From Smittium mucronatum (Eukaryota; Kickxellomycota; Harpellomycetes; Harpellales; Legeriomycetaceae), in NCBI GenBank assembly GCA_001953115.1, contig LSSL01004668.1, forward strand, positions 1 to 22,163: DNA of 22,163 nucleotides. Reading direction: 5' to 3'. Positions 20,924 to 22,163 of the stretch are shown in pieces. The position numbers and the translations under genes are program-made. Positions within the stretch are counted from its first letter, which is position 1; every line of letters starts with the position of its first letter. Under the pieces are notes generated by a model. It ran no database searches and was not told the origin of the DNA. It saw only the letters and a program-made list of their open reading frames with translations.

Positions 20924-22163
20924 ATCTGACAGCTTTATATTATTTTTCATACCTATAAATTTAACCGAATACTCATAAAAATATTAATTAAATCTGAGAA
21001 TCACACTTTTGAACACCAAATATGCAACTTAATTTATAAACCATCTTTTAACCCGTTTTTTTAGCTACAATAGACACCAGATTCGCTGAATGTGAAGAAA
21101 ATGTGAGAATTCGTTCATATTAGTTTTAAGAAAGCAATTTGAGCAAAATTATTTTTAAATAAAGGTATAATTTTATTTAATCCCCTAGGAGTGTATTATT
21201 TGTACCTGAAATATGTATGCAATTTATTAACAACATAGCATGTCTAATTTGATGAATTTTACTTTTAAAAGGTAAATATAGGTTTGAAACTCTTTTTTCA
21301 AAATATTTAATTTATATAAATATAGAAAGTGTGTATCCAGTCATTTTATGTGTGATTAATTGATTATTACTTCTAAAATTCCCATTTGGCTTTTTATCAA
21401 GGTGGTTAAGTGTTTGTTATTAATTTTGAATTCATAACTCAGAGCATTTGTGCCGCTGAAGTATAGATAAAATAAAATCCAAAGTCACAATAAAATTTTA
21501 AAAAATATAAATCCAATATTTATTTTAAATGTTGTGTAGCCAAATTTAGTTCCGAATACAAAAAATGAATAAAAACGAATCTACAAATAATTTCCAAAAT
21601 TTAGATTTATTTCCAGCTATTAGATTTTTTTTTTATTCTGAAAGGATTAATTCCAATTTATTGTTATAAGACATTATTTTAATCAATCTATTATATCAAT
21701 TTCAGGTGAAAAATACGGAAAAAAAACCATATTTCTCTCTTAATAAGCCAAAATTGTTATTTGGTTTAAATATTTTTGTTTGAAAAAGCCCAAATAAAAC
21801 GTATTTATTTGTATATTCCAGGGTTTAAACATATAATTTACCTAATCCCTCAATTATAAAGTATCATTGATCGTAAAGGTCAAAATTTTCTTTCCCAACT
21901 TTTAGATTCTCTATTTATAAAATTTCAAAAAAAAATCATGATTCTTTAAGAATTTTAAGACTCCAAATCGACCCGAATAATTTAAAACGTTTAAATGTGA
22001 TTCTGATTCAATTGAATCTTTATACCAATAAAATGGAAGCTTTATTTAATATTAAGGCGCTTTTTTTCAATATTTAGACATTTTTTCTCTATAAAATGAT
22101 AATTTTTGCCGATTAAAATGCATAATTTATCAATATGAATATATTATTTATTAAATTATTATA
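20924..22163. other. AT-rich end of the window, nothing recognised
   Basis: No gene, relic or repeat is seen to the end of the window. Short plus-strand protein-like runs near 21085-21125 are too brief to support a call. Confidence 0.5.

Overview
The window looks like nuclear DNA of a eukaryote, most likely a fungus from an early-diverging, AT-rich lineage. It is roughly four-fifths A+T by eye and gene-poor, with many A/T runs and decayed retroelements. It holds one intact, clearly recognisable gene. That gene encodes AMP deaminase (about 13649-15970, + strand), and its residue choices around the active site read as fungal (for example LFEVTKNP, FLQRVVGFDSVDDESK, RPHAGEAG). It is interrupted by one short GT-AG intron. 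The assignment to fungi is an inference from the protein; the exact lineage cannot be read from this window.

Layout. 1-640: AT-rich sequence with a small cluster of GATTAATC palindromes. 830-3380 (+): a heavily mutated Ty3/gypsy-type pol relic with reverse transcriptase, RNase H and integrase still in canonical order. 3400-9850: AT-rich sequence with one short tandem repeat and no gene I can support. 11470-9855 (-): four reading frames, nearly end to end and strongly depleted in stop codons, which I read as a decayed Gag-like/polyprotein relic. 12012-12175 (- orientation): a short SINE-like retroposon with a poly(A) end, flanked by a perfect 14-bp target-site duplication. 12950-13320 (+): a second, separate integrase relic. 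13447-13650: probable promoter and leader of the AMP deaminase gene. 13649-15970: AMP deaminase. 16733-18000 (-): a cluster of open or nearly open frames, including one for a small protein with a signal-peptide-like start and a 152-codon frame broken by three stops. 20757-20923: an older, diverged copy of the SINE-like element. The rest is AT-rich DNA in which I see nothing.

How it fits together. AMP deaminase (AMP + H2O to IMP + NH3) is a housekeeping enzyme of purine nucleotide balance and appears fully functional here. Everything around it is transposon-derived or undetermined: two relics on the + strand, one on the - strand, and two copies of one short interspersed element of clearly different age. 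No prokaryotic operon, tRNA, rRNA or CRISPR array was recognised. The least expected items are the SINE-like family with its intact target duplication, the tiled minus-strand polyprotein relic, and the AMP deaminase intron. The intron length is a multiple of three, and it carries the only in-frame stop codon between the two exons.
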